Shown: one piece after another, positions 16,841-25,432 of the stretch
Position numbering within the stretch: position 1 is the stretch's first letter
How the letters are laid out: each line of letters opens with the position of its first letter
Source: an uncultured Sphingomonadaceae bacterium
GTDB taxonomy: Bacteria; Pseudomonadota; Alphaproteobacteria; Sphingomonadales; Sphingomonadaceae
DNA length: 64,000 nt
Direction of reading: 5' to 3'
Assembly: GCA_947497085.1 (NCBI GenBank)
Contig: CANMFE010000002.1
Location: forward strand, 434,001 to 498,000
Notes under the pieces: model-generated
Database searches by the model: none
What the model was told of the DNA's origin: nothing
What the model saw: the letters and a program-made list of their open reading frames with translations, nothing else
Translations under genes and position numbers: made by a program

Positions 16841-17659
16841 ATGTCGAGACTTTCCAATAGCTTATGCACATTTCTGGCCGCGACCATGCTGGCACCACTG
16901 CCTGCACAGGCAGCCGGTGACTTGCTCGTCGCGCCGACCAGGGTTGTGCTTGATGGTGTGCGCGGCACTGAAGTCATACTGAATAATGTGGGTGCGGAGC
17001 CGGCCACTTACCGGATCAGCCTTGAACTGCGCCGGATGACACCGGATGGCAAGCTGGATGAAGTGACGAAGGAAGAGGCGAATGCGCTGGAACAGGCAGC
17101 ATTGTCGATGATCCGTTACGCGCCGCGCCGGATCACGCTGGCACCGAACCAGCCCCAGGCAATCCGGATCGGCGTGCGACCGCCACAGGCGCTGCCCGAT
17201 GGTGAATACCGTGCACATATGCTGTTTCGTGCCATCCCAAAGGCGCAGCCTGTTGCACCACAGGCAGGTGAACCACAGGGGCTTTCCATTGCGCTGACAC
17301 CCATTTACGGCGTGACAATTCCTATCATCATTCGCAAGGGTGCGTTGCAGGCAACGGCCGCTATTGCCAATGGCCGTGTTGAAACAGATGAAAACGGGCA
17401 TGCGTTTGCCTTTGATCTGTCCCGCCAGGGCGACAAGTCAACCTATGGCGAAATTCGCGTGACAAAGCCGGGGCTGGACAAGCCGTTGCTGGTGGCGCGC
17501 GGCATTGCTGTCTATGCGGAGGTGGAAGCGCGGACAGTAAAATTGCCCGTGCCGGCAGAGGTGGCTGCGCAGCTCACCGGTCCTGTAAAAATCGAATATT
17601 TTGAATCCCATAGCGCAGGAGGCGGATTGATTGCCTCAGCGCAGACGGCCTTGAAATAG
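16841..17659 (+). CDS. Periplasmic pilus-assembly chaperone, PapD-like
   Basis: The ATG at 16841, 6 bp after GGAG, gives 272 residues. A signal peptide (SRLSNSLCTFLAATMLAPLPAQAA) is followed by an Ig-like domain with LLVAPTRVVLDGVRGTEVILNNVGAEPATYRISL, the first strand pattern of PapD-type chaperones. RYAPRRITLAPNQPQAIRIGVR matches the subunit-anchoring region. Upstream extension would bury the signal peptide and is rejected. It lies between a DUF4402 subunit gene and an usher-like gene, which supports a role in subunit folding. Confidence 0.82.
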   Translation: MSRLSNSLCTFLAATMLAPLPAQAAGDLLVAPTRVVLDGVRGTEVILNNVGAEPATYRISLELRRMTPDGKLDEVTKEEANALEQAALSMIRYAPRRITLAPNQPQAIRIGVRPPQALPDGEYRAHMLFRAIPKAQPVAPQAGEPQGLSIALTPIYGVTIPIIIRKGALQATAAIANGRVETDENGHAFAFDLSRQGDKSTYGEIRVTKPGLDKPLLVARGIAVYAEVEARTVKLPVPAEVAAQLTGPVKIEYFESHSAGGGLIASAQTALK

Positions 17660-17701
17660 GAGCGGTTCTTTTAGGCACGCCATGCGCCCGCCAGAGACAC
17701 C

Positions 17702-20437
17702 ATGACTTTTTTTCCTGCTATCTATAAACGGCTGACCATAATGGCCGTAGCGATAACCGGACTCGTAATGGGTTCGGTTTCGCCCGTTTATGCGCAGGAA
17801 CCCTCTCCAGACACTGCCGGCTGGACAGCCAATGACGATGATGCCCTCCTGCTCGACCTGCGTATCGGGCAGCACCGTGTCGGTGATGGTATTCGCGGCT
17901 ATCAAACTGGTCGCGGAATCTGTCTCGACCTGGCTGACACCATCATGGCGCTTGATGTGCCGGTGCGGCTCGATAAAAAGTCGCGCCGCGCAACTGGGTG
18001 GCTGTTTGGAGAGAATGAAACCCTGCGCATCGACCGAGACCAGAATATGGTACAAAGCATGAACATAAAGCGTAGCATCCGAAAAGGCGAGATTCATGAT
18101 GCGCCCGAGGGGTGGTGCGTGGATTCGAAAAGCCTGTCTCAATGGTTTGACGTCACTTTGACGCCAGATCTGTCCAATGCCGTGCTTGTCATGTCTTCGA
18201 AACGAAAGCTTCCGTTCCAGCTGGCGATCGAACGCCGCGAACGTGCGGCCAAAGTGCGGCCGCGCCAGGAATTTGACCTGGGATCGCTGCCCCAGGCATC
18301 ACAGCCTTACAAGGTCTGGCGCACGCCATCGGTGGATGCGGTTGTATCAGTGGGCGGGCTGCGTGATAAAAGGCGGGGCGGGCAGGTTGATGCGCGGTAT
18401 GAGATTTTCGCATCTGGCGAAATTGGCAAGGCATCGTTTGATGCGCGGCTTTCGTCAGATAATAAAGCTGTTCCACAAAGCCTGCGTCTGCGCGCCTATC
18501 GCACGGATCCAAAGGGTGAACTGCTTGGTCCGCTCAAGGCTACACAGGTAGCGGCAGGTGACGTCACAACCTATACAACGCCGCTTGTGGCGGGGTCGGT
18601 TATCGGGCGCGGGGCATATGTCACGAACCGGCCGGTCGAACGGCCCGACACATATGATCGCACCAGTTTTCGCGGCGAATTGCCGGCCGGCTGGGATGCG
18701 GAGCTTTATCGTAACGGGCAATTGCTTGGTTTTGCCGAAAGCCGCAGTGATGGCCGCTATGAATTTATCGATGTTCCCCTGCTTTACGGCAATAATAATT
18801 TCGAACTTGTACTCTATGGCCCGCAGGGACAGGTGCGGCGCGAACAGAAAAGTGTTCCAGTCGGGCTGGATTCAATACCGCCCAAACAGACATATTACTG
18901 GGCCGGCTTCAATCAGGCCGGGCGTGATCTCATCACAATTGGCGATGATTTTGCCGATCATGAAAATGGTGGCTGGCGCGGCAGTTTCGGGGTTGAGCGG
19001 GGAATTGACGCCAGAACGTCAATGGCGGGCGCATTTCACAGCCTGCGTGTTGATGGGCGGCGGCATCAGTATCTGGAGGCGTCGCTTCGGCGCGCAATTG
19101 GCCCAACCCTGGCGGAGTTTTCGGCTGCCTATAACCTGTCAGGTGCCGGTGCATTGCGTGGGCAGCTATTGGGCCAGTTTGGCAATACCAATTTCCGGGC
19201 CGAGACAATCTGGACACAAAATGATTTTGATTCCGATCTTCTTGATCCTGACATCAATGGACGGCACAGCCTGACGCTCAACCATTTCTTCAAAATGGGA
19301 CGCTCGACCCTGCCAGTAGAGCTGGAGGCGCGTTACAAGACCCGCACTACCGGGCTGGATAGTATGGAACTTGCCAGCCGTATATCGTATAATTTTCGCA
19401 ATGTCTCATTGACGAATGAAGTTAACTATAGGAAAAACAAGACTAAATATGGACCAAGTCCGCCGGACAGAATAGAAACTGCCTTGCTTGCCAACATACG
19501 GCTGGGCAAAGTCAGGGTACGTGGAGAGGGCCGTTTCCGTCTGTCGCCTGAAACGCGCTTTGAACGCGTATCGGCAGTTGCCGAATGGCGATCGGGTGAG
19601 CGCTCCGACTTGCGCGCAGAGCTGGCCTATGACGGTCCGCAAAGCCGCGTGCGTGGCGCGCTGGGCTATGTCCGGCAGTTTGATGCGTTCTCTTTGAATG
19701 CCAGTGCAGAGCTGGCCAGTGACGGGTCGGTTGCGGCGGGTCTCAATCTCGCGTTCAGTATCGGCCCCGATCCGCGCAGTGGGAAGATCCGCTTTTCCAA
19801 CGAAAAACTGGCCACCAATGGCCAGGCAATGGCGATTGTGTTTCGTGACCGGAACCGCGATGGCATAAGGCAGGCGGATGAGCCGGTGGAGAAAGACGTG
19901 GAGTTGGTTGCAGGCCGCACCACCGTGCTGACTGCAACTGATGCCAATGGCCGCGCGATTGTCGATGGTTTGCAGCCGTTTCAGCCAATACTGATAGGCG
20001 TTGATGCCGGCAGCCTGCCCGATCCGTTCGTACAGCCCGCCAATGCCGGGGTGGTCGTCACGCCGCGTCCGGGCATTGCCGCGCGGATTGAGCTGCCGTT
20101 GGTCAGTGCAGGCGAAATTGACGGCACGTTGATCCGCAATGGTGGCGGTACATTGCAGGGTGTCGATCTGGAGCTGCTGGATGTGGAAAACAGGGTGGTG
20201 CGCACAACCCGCAGCGAATTTGACGGTTTCTTCCTGTTCGAAAGCGTGCCCTATGGCGCGTACACAATCCGTGTCGCCAAACTGTCGGCGGATGCGGCGC
20301 GTATTGAGGTGGCCCTGGGGGTACGTGCGGTGCTGTCGGATGAAGAGTCGCTTGTGAAGCTCGGCTATGTGAAGGTTCGTGCACGCAGCTCGGGCATTGC
20401 TGCCGCTCCTTCCGGCTCTGAAACGCTTAATGAATAA
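17702..20437 (+). CDS. Usher-like outer-membrane protein with C-terminal carboxypeptidase-regulatory-like domains
   Basis: A 911-residue protein with an N-terminal signal peptide ending PVYAQ. The middle part alternates beta strands with aromatic and glycine residues (RGELPAGWDAELYRNGQLLGFAES, VELEARYKTRTTGLDSMELASRISYNF), as in ushers or other barrels. The C-terminal third has a calcium-like loop FRDRNRDGIRQADEPVE and two Ig-like or CarboxypepD-reg repeats (GRAIVDGLQP, SEFDGFFLFESVPYGAYTIRV). I do not see the classic compact PapC signature, so usher is inferred from context and strand pattern. It follows the chaperone by 42 bp. Confidence 0.75.
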   Translation: MTFFPAIYKRLTIMAVAITGLVMGSVSPVYAQEPSPDTAGWTANDDDALLLDLRIGQHRVGDGIRGYQTGRGICLDLADTIMALDVPVRLDKKSRRATGWLFGENETLRIDRDQNMVQSMNIKRSIRKGEIHDAPEGWCVDSKSLSQWFDVTLTPDLSNAVLVMSSKRKLPFQLAIERRERAAKVRPRQEFDLGSLPQASQPYKVWRTPSVDAVVSVGGLRDKRRGGQVDARYEIFASGEIGKASFDARLSSDNKAVPQSLRLRAYRTDPKGELLGPLKATQVAAGDVTTYTTPLVAGSVIGRGAYVTNRPVERPDTYDRTSFRGELPAGWDAELYRNGQLLGFAESRSDGRYEFIDVPLLYGNNNFELVLYGPQGQVRREQKSVPVGLDSIPPKQTYYWAGFNQAGRDLITIGDDFADHENGGWRGSFGVERGIDARTSMAGAFHSLRVDGRRHQYLEASLRRAIGPTLAEFSAAYNLSGAGALRGQLLGQFGNTNFRAETIWTQNDFDSDLLDPDINGRHSLTLNHFFKMGRSTLPVELEARYKTRTTGLDSMELASRISYNFRNVSLTNEVNYRKNKTKYGPSPPDRIETALLANIRLGKVRVRGEGRFRLSPETRFERVSAVAEWRSGERSDLRAELAYDGPQSRVRGALGYVRQFDAFSLNASAELASDGSVAAGLNLAFSIGPDPRSGKIRFSNEKLATNGQAMAIVFRDRNRDGIRQADEPVEKDVELVAGRTTVLTATDANGRAIVDGLQPFQPILIGVDAGSLPDPFVQPANAGVVVTPRPGIAARIELPLVSAGEIDGTLIRNGGGTLQGVDLELLDVENRVVRTTRSEFDGFFLFESVPYGAYTIRVAKLSADAARIEVALGVRAVLSDEESLVKLGYVKVRARSSGIAAAPSGSETLNE

Positions 20438-20439
20438 CC

Positions 20440-21741
20440 TTATATATCCTGCGCCGCAGCCCAGCCGCTGGCCCAGGCCCATTGGAAATTATAACCGCCC
20501 AGCCAGCCGGTGACGTCGGCGGCTTCGCCAATCACATACAGGCCGGGCATTTTTTTGGCCTCCATTGTTTTGGAAGACAGCTCTGCGGTGCTGATCCCGC
20601 CAGCCGTGACCTCCGCCTTGGCAAACCCCTCGCTGCCATTTGGGTGGAATGGCCAGCTTGCCAGCCGCTCTTCCGCCATGGCGAGCTTGCTGTCCGGCAG
20701 GTTGGCAAGCGGGCCGGGCAGGTTCAGTTTTTCCGCCAGCGCCGCCGCGAGCCGGGCGGGGAGCTGCGTGGATAACAGCGAGGCGAGCGTGGCGCTGTGC
20801 CTGTCCCGCTTGGCATCTTTTAGCCATTCCGGCCCATGGTCTGGCAGGAAGTTGACTCTCAATGCGTCGCCATGACGCCAGTAAGAGGAAATCTGCAATA
20901 TGGCCGGGCCAGACAGGCCGCGATGGGTGAACAGCGCCGCCTCGCGGAAACGCGTTTTACCGCAGGCCGTGATTACATCTGCCGACACGCCGGAAAGCTC
21001 ACGAAACATCACCTCGTCGCCGCCCAGTGTCAGCGGCACGAGCGCGGGGCGGGGCTCGACCACTTTCAGGCCGAATTGCCGCGCCAGGTCATAGGCAAAG
21101 CCGGTGGCACCCATTTTCGGGATGGACGGGCCGCCTGTGGCCACAACCAGTTTCGGCGCTGCACAAGTTTTGTTGGGCAGCGCGACTTTATAGTATGACC
21201 CGTCATGGCTGACACCATCAATTGCATTGCCAAGCAGGATGTGGACCCCGCCTTTCTCACACTCGGCCAGCAGCATATCGACAATCTGGCGCGCGGACCC
21301 GTCACAGAAGAGCTGGCCCAGCGTTTTTTCGTGCCAGGCAATGCCGTGACTGTCCACAAGATCGATGAAGTCTTGCGCTGTATAGCGGCTGAGCGCGGAC
21401 TTTGCGAAATGCGGGTTCGCGGAAAGATAGCGGTCGGGCGCAGTATGGATATTGGTGAAATTACAGCGTCCACCGCCCGATATCAGGATCTTTTTCCCCG
21501 GCTGTTCGGCATGATCAATCAGCAGCACCCGCCGCCCGCGCTGCCCGGCCATGGCGGCACACATCATGCCTGCACCGCCCGCACCCAGGATGATGGCATC
21601 GTAATGATCGGGGCGTTGGGGCAAGGCTGGATCCCTGTATTGTTGACTATGCGGCCCCTCTGCATGGCTGGCAGTATAAAAGCAAGGCAGCCATATCGAT
21701 TTAACCGATCGATTAAATTGGATTGACCTATGCGCAATCAT
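20440..21741 (-). CDS. HI0933/YhiN-type FAD-dependent oxidoreductase
   Basis: Flavoprotein of the HI0933 family whose reaction is not established. DAIILGAGGAGMMCAAMAGQRGRRVLLID is the FAD-binding motif. KKILISGGGRCNFTN is the family signature. KLVVATGGPSIPKMGATGFAYDLARQFG and the C-terminal GLYVIGEAADVTGWLGGYNFQWAWASG complete the pattern. The ATG at 21741 would put 46 residues before the FAD motif, more than usual, and no ribosome-binding site is evident. A TTG at about codon 40 is an alternative. It is convergent with the usher gene, with a 2-bp gap. Confidence 0.85.
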   Translation of the reverse strand: MIAHRSIQFNRSVKSIWLPCFYTASHAEGPHSQQYRDPALPQRPDHYDAIILGAGGAGMMCAAMAGQRGRRVLLIDHAEQPGKKILISGGGRCNFTNIHTAPDRYLSANPHFAKSALSRYTAQDFIDLVDSHGIAWHEKTLGQLFCDGSARQIVDMLLAECEKGGVHILLGNAIDGVSHDGSYYKVALPNKTCAAPKLVVATGGPSIPKMGATGFAYDLARQFGLKVVEPRPALVPLTLGGDEVMFRELSGVSADVITACGKTRFREAALFTHRGLSGPAILQISSYWRHGDALRVNFLPDHGPEWLKDAKRDRHSATLASLLSTQLPARLAAALAEKLNLPGPLANLPDSKLAMAEERLASWPFHPNGSEGFAKAEVTAGGISTAELSSKTMEAKKMPGLYVIGEAADVTGWLGGYNFQWAWASGWAAAQDI

Positions 21742-21786
21742 ACCGCTAAACCTGCCGACAACTCAAGAATTTAACGGAGAGTTTCC

Positions 21787-22941
21787 ATGTCCCTCGATCG
21801 TATCCCCCGCAGCGCCTATAGCGAAGACCATGAGGCGTTTCGCGCCACCGTGCGTGCCTTTATGGAAAAGGAAGTTGCGCCCAATGCGGAGCAGTGGGAC
21901 AAGGACAAGATCGTTCCCAGGGAATTGTGGCCCAAGGCGGGTGAGCTGGGCATGCTGTGCCCGACCGTGCCGGAGGAATATGGCGGCCTGGGGCTTGATT
22001 TCGGCTATAATGCGATTGTTGATGAAGAGGTTGCCTATACCGGCGGATCGCCGCTCGGCTTTTCGCTGCAATCGGATATCGTGGTGAGCTATATTGTCAA
22101 TTACGGCTCCGAAGAACAGAAACAGAAATGGTTGCCGCGGCTGGTATCGGGCGAGACGATCACCGCGATTGCCATGACCGAACCAGGCACGGGCAGCGAC
22201 CTGCAGGGGATGCGCACTTCGGCGAAAAAAGACGGCAATCATTATGTCATCAACGGTTCCAAAACCTATATCACCAATGGCCAAAATGCGGATCTGACTC
22301 TTGTCTGCGCCGTGACCAATCCCGATGCGGAAAAAGCGTGGCAGGGCATGTCTATCATCCTGGTCGAAAGTGATCGTGAAGGTTTTGAGCGCGGCCGCAA
22401 TCTCGACAAGATCGGGCAGGATGCCGCCGATACGTCAGAGCTGTTCTTTAACGATGTGCGCGTGCCGATGACGAATTGCCTGGGCGAGGAGGGCAAGGGC
22501 TTTATCTATTTGATGAGCGAACTGCCGCAGGAGCGCCTGTCAATTGCGGTGTCGGCGCAGGCGAGCGCGCAAAAGGCGTTTGACGACACGGTCGAGTTTG
22601 TGCGCGAGCGCAAGGCGTTTGGCAAACCGATACTCGGCTTTCAAAATACCCGCTTCGTGCTCGCGGACCTTAAGACCAAGCTGCAGGTGGGCTGGGCGCA
22701 TCTCGATTGGGCGCTGAACCGGCACTACAAAAAAGAGCTGACGCCGGAGGAGGGCGCGGCGGCGAAACTGTGGCATACCGAGCTGCAATGGGAAGTGATG
22801 GACAAATGCCTGCAATTCCATGGCGGTGCGGGCTATATGAACGAATATAATATCGCCAAGGCCTGGCGTGCGGCGCGTGTGACACGGATATTCGGCGGCA
22901 CGAGCGAGATCATGAAAGAGTTGATCGGGCGGGGGCTTTGA
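21787..22941 (+). CDS. Acyl-CoA dehydrogenase
   Basis: Flavin-dependent first step of beta-oxidation or branched-chain acyl-CoA oxidation. The 384-residue protein begins after ACGGAGAG. It has the ACADs signatures AMTEPGTGSDLQGMRTSA and QERLSIAVSAQASAQKAFD, and ends FGGTSEIMKELIGRGL. The Glu in GGAGYMNEYNIAKAWR occupies the position of the catalytic base in the long-chain and isovaleryl classes. Chain-length preference cannot be told. Divergent from the HI0933 gene across 45 bp. The thioesterase and crotonase genes downstream hint at acyl-CoA metabolism but are separate units. Confidence 0.9.
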   Translation: MSLDRIPRSAYSEDHEAFRATVRAFMEKEVAPNAEQWDKDKIVPRELWPKAGELGMLCPTVPEEYGGLGLDFGYNAIVDEEVAYTGGSPLGFSLQSDIVVSYIVNYGSEEQKQKWLPRLVSGETITAIAMTEPGTGSDLQGMRTSAKKDGNHYVINGSKTYITNGQNADLTLVCAVTNPDAEKAWQGMSIILVESDREGFERGRNLDKIGQDAADTSELFFNDVRVPMTNCLGEEGKGFIYLMSELPQERLSIAVSAQASAQKAFDDTVEFVRERKAFGKPILGFQNTRFVLADLKTKLQVGWAHLDWALNRHYKKELTPEEGAAAKLWHTELQWEVMDKCLQFHGGAGYMNEYNIAKAWRAARVTRIFGGTSEIMKELIGRGL

Positions 22942-23043
22942 TTTGATCAGTTGATGTCTCCGAATTACTCTCTTTCGTTAGCTCATTTCGTGCTGCTCAG
23001 AGTCTTTTTGGCTCACTCTCGTTCGCAAGTCGGTACCGGCCCG

Positions 23044-23100
23044 CTCCCCCGCCCAACCTCCCGACAAAGTACAATGTCATCGGGAGGTTGGGCGGGGGAG
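23044..23100. repeat. Long intergenic palindrome, copy A
   Basis: Perfect 21-bp inverted arms (23044-23064 and 23080-23100, core CCCCGCCCAACCTCCCGA) surround a 15-nt loop. The flanks CGGTACC/GGTACCG extend the symmetry imperfectly on each side. The same arms occur at 62524-62614. No gene lies in 22942-23254. The palindrome and its GAGAGCGA-containing right flank fill this 313-bp gap. Confidence 0.85.
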
Positions 23101-23254
23101 TGGGCTGTACCGCCTAGAGAGCGAGAGCGAACAAAAGAAAGCTCTGGTACCGACTTATCTCAGTGAGGAAATCAAACAAAGAATCCAAACCCATCTTGTT
23201 AAGACAGACGCGCCAAACTACAGACACTGCTTCAAAAAAGGATACCATCACACC

Positions 23255-23686
23255 ATGCCCAGACCCGAAAGCTGGCAGACCGATATCAACAGCTACCCCT
23301 TTGCGCACCCCACGGAAACACGCTTTGCCGATGTCGATATGCTGGGTCATATCAACAATGTCGCGATGGCGGGCCTGTTCGAACATGGCCGGGGCAAGTT
23401 CAATCATGCGATAGCGGTGGAGCGCCGCAGCGAAGGGCAGCGCTGGCTGATCGCGGCGGTCAAGCTCGACTATATTGCCGAAAGCTATTTCCCTGAGCCT
23501 GTTGTGATTGCCAGCGGTATCGGCCGGATTGGCAACAGCAGCTGGGACATATATTCCGCCGCGTTTCAGAAGGATACATGCGTCGCGCTATGTGTCACCA
23601 CCATCGTGCTCACCGACAAAAACGGCCCCACACCCATAGGCAAAGAACTGCGCGCAGAATTTGAGCGACTGAAGGTGGTGCGGTGA
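23255..23686 (+). CDS. Hot-dog fold acyl-CoA thioesterase
   Basis: A 143-residue 4HBT-type thioesterase. The motif ETRFADVDMLGHINNVAMAGLFEHGR near residue 20 contains the Asp and the HINN typical of 4-hydroxybenzoyl-CoA/YbgC-like enzymes. The KLDYIAESYFPEPVVIASGIGRIGNSS region forms the central sheet. The substrate is unknown. It follows palindrome copy A by 155 bp and faces the crotonase gene, with only 102 bp of gene-free sequence between the two stops. Confidence 0.85.
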   Translation: MPRPESWQTDINSYPFAHPTETRFADVDMLGHINNVAMAGLFEHGRGKFNHAIAVERRSEGQRWLIAAVKLDYIAESYFPEPVVIASGIGRIGNSSWDIYSAAFQKDTCVALCVTTIVLTDKNGPTPIGKELRAEFERLKVVR

Positions 23687-23788
23687 TTATCTCTTTCCTG
23701 GAAGTAAGCACACATTTCACTCATCATTCGACAGGCTGAGAGTAAGCCGAACATGGCATCAATCTGTGTGACGGTATGACCAGTAAAG

Positions 23789-24604
23789 CTAATCCTTAAA
23801 CTCCGCCTTGCGTTTCCCCATAAAGGCCATCACGGCTTCCATCTGGTTCGGGCTGCGGATGATTTTGGCCTGCTGCACGCTTTCTTCCATCAGTATTGCG
23901 TCGGAATCCATATCAGGCACCTTGTTGAACAGTGCCTTGGCCGCGCGGATGGCATCGGGATTCTTGCTGGCAATTTCGCTGGCTATCGCCATGGCGCGGG
24001 TGTGCGGGTCGGTGTCATTATAGGTGGCAAAGCCGAGCGACAGCGCTTCTTCGCCGCTAAATTCGCGGTTGGTGTAAGTAAGCTCGCGGATAGCATCATC
24101 GCGCACGAAACCCCGCCACACCGTATAGCCGCCCATATCGGGGATCAAGCCCCAGCGCATTTCCATGATCGACAGCCGTGCGTCAGGGGCAATGATACGA
24201 ATATCCGCCCCGGACATAATCTGCGCGCCGCCGCCAAAACACACGCCATGCACTGCTGCGATCACCGGCATGGGCAGCTTGCGCCACACCGTCGCCACTT
24301 GCTGGAATGTGTTGCTGTCGCCATAGGTGCGATCGGTCAGCTTGTCGGGACCGCCGCCGCCGTCCCCCAATGCGGTAAAACTCGCCATATCAAGCCCGGC
24401 GCAGAAACTGCGTCCCTCACCTGACAGGACAACGGCGCGGACATCCCTGCGCTCATGTAGCGCTGCACCTGCCTCGATAATGCCCGTAAACATGTCGGGG
24501 TCGAGCGCATTCATCTTGTCACTGCGGATCAGGCGCACGTCAGCAACATGGCCTGTAATGTCGATACGCACGCGGTCTTTGAAGGTAAGGGTTTCGGTGG
24601 TCAT
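23789..24604 (-). CDS. Enoyl-CoA hydratase/isomerase (crotonase) family protein
   Basis: The chosen ATG at 24604 gives 271 residues, starting MTTETLTFKDRVRIDI. An ATG at 24658 would add 18 residues of low quality. The crotonase features are VVLSGEGRSFCAGLDMASF, the oxyanion-hole segment AAVHGVCFGGGAQIMSGADIRI and EMRWGLIPDMGGYTVW. The Gly-Asp region matches the hydratase/isomerase superfamily, but the pair of catalytic glutamates is not clear, so the reaction (hydratase, isomerase or hydrolase) is open. A single gene, convergent with the thioesterase gene. Confidence 0.88.
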   Translation of the reverse strand: MTTETLTFKDRVRIDITGHVADVRLIRSDKMNALDPDMFTGIIEAGAALHERRDVRAVVLSGEGRSFCAGLDMASFTALGDGGGGPDKLTDRTYGDSNTFQQVATVWRKLPMPVIAAVHGVCFGGGAQIMSGADIRIIAPDARLSIMEMRWGLIPDMGGYTVWRGFVRDDAIRELTYTNREFSGEEALSLGFATYNDTDPHTRAMAIASEIASKNPDAIRAAKALFNKVPDMDSDAILMEESVQQAKIIRSPNQMEAVMAFMGKRKAEFKD

Positions 24605-24689
24605 GGGAGCATTCTGCCTGCTGTTTGATTTATGCCAGTCAACATCGTTGCATGGCACATGTCCAGCGTTAAAGCGCGGCGCGGGGCAA

Positions 24690-25334
24690 CTAATCGATGT
24701 TCAGCCGGTATCCGCGGCCCTTGACGGTCTGGACCAGGCGTGCGGCCTTGTGCCGGCGCAGTTTCTTGCGCAGGCGGAACATATAGACTTCGATCCGGTT
24801 GGTGCCAGGGTCAAAATCGAGACCCCAGACATTCTTGAACAGCTCTTCGCGGCATACGGTCTTGCCATTTGCGCGGGCAAGGTAAAGCAGAAGAGCATAT
24901 TCGCGCATATTGAACGGGACGCGCTTGCCGCCACAGCACACAGTCCTTTCCAGCAGCTTGAAAGTGAGCGGGCCGTGCCGCCATAAACCGCGTGCAAGAT
25001 GCGCCTTGCGCACAGCCGCCCTGATGCGCATTGCCAGCTCATCCGCCCCCCAGCTGAGATGCACGGCATCGTCCGCGCCCGATTTTATCCAGGCGCTGCG
25101 CTCTTCGCTGTCCAGCTCCCCCAGCAATATGGCTGCCACCCCCGTGTTTGACAGGCGCTGACGGCATAATGAAGACGCTTCGCCATGACGGCTGTCAGCA
25201 CAAACAAGGTCGCACTCATCGGCGGCCAGCAAAATGCTGTCATAATGCGAGACCGTCATGTCTTTTCCTGCGGCACCTGCCAAAATGGCCGGCAGGTCGG
25301 CTGAATCAGACAGCCAGCCTATATGCATCCCCAT
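24690..25334 (-). CDS. OmpR-type winged-helix response regulator with degenerate receiver
   Basis: A 214-residue protein. The C-terminal half is a clear OmpR/PhoB winged helix: RVPFNMREYALLLYLARANGKTVCREELFKNVWG, then NRIEVYMFRLRKKL and VQTVKGRGYRLNID. The N-terminal half has receiver spacing but lacks the usual double-acidic start, a clear phospho-Asp turn and the Thr/Lys pair. I therefore expect it to work without phosphorylation or to respond to another cue. No histidine kinase is adjacent. Target genes are unknown. Confidence 0.83.
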   Translation of the reverse strand: MGMHIGWLSDSADLPAILAGAAGKDMTVSHYDSILLAADECDLVCADSRHGEASSLCRQRLSNTGVAAILLGELDSEERSAWIKSGADDAVHLSWGADELAMRIRAAVRKAHLARGLWRHGPLTFKLLERTVCCGGKRVPFNMREYALLLYLARANGKTVCREELFKNVWGLDFDPGTNRIEVYMFRLRKKLRRHKAARLVQTVKGRGYRLNID

Positions 25335-25432
25335 ATGTGCTTCCTACAACTTTGTTGCGGAAACAATGCGTTAAATAGATGTAATTTAGAGAGTCCGACT
25401 GTGTCCGGAATGGATCAGGTGATGCAGGGGTG

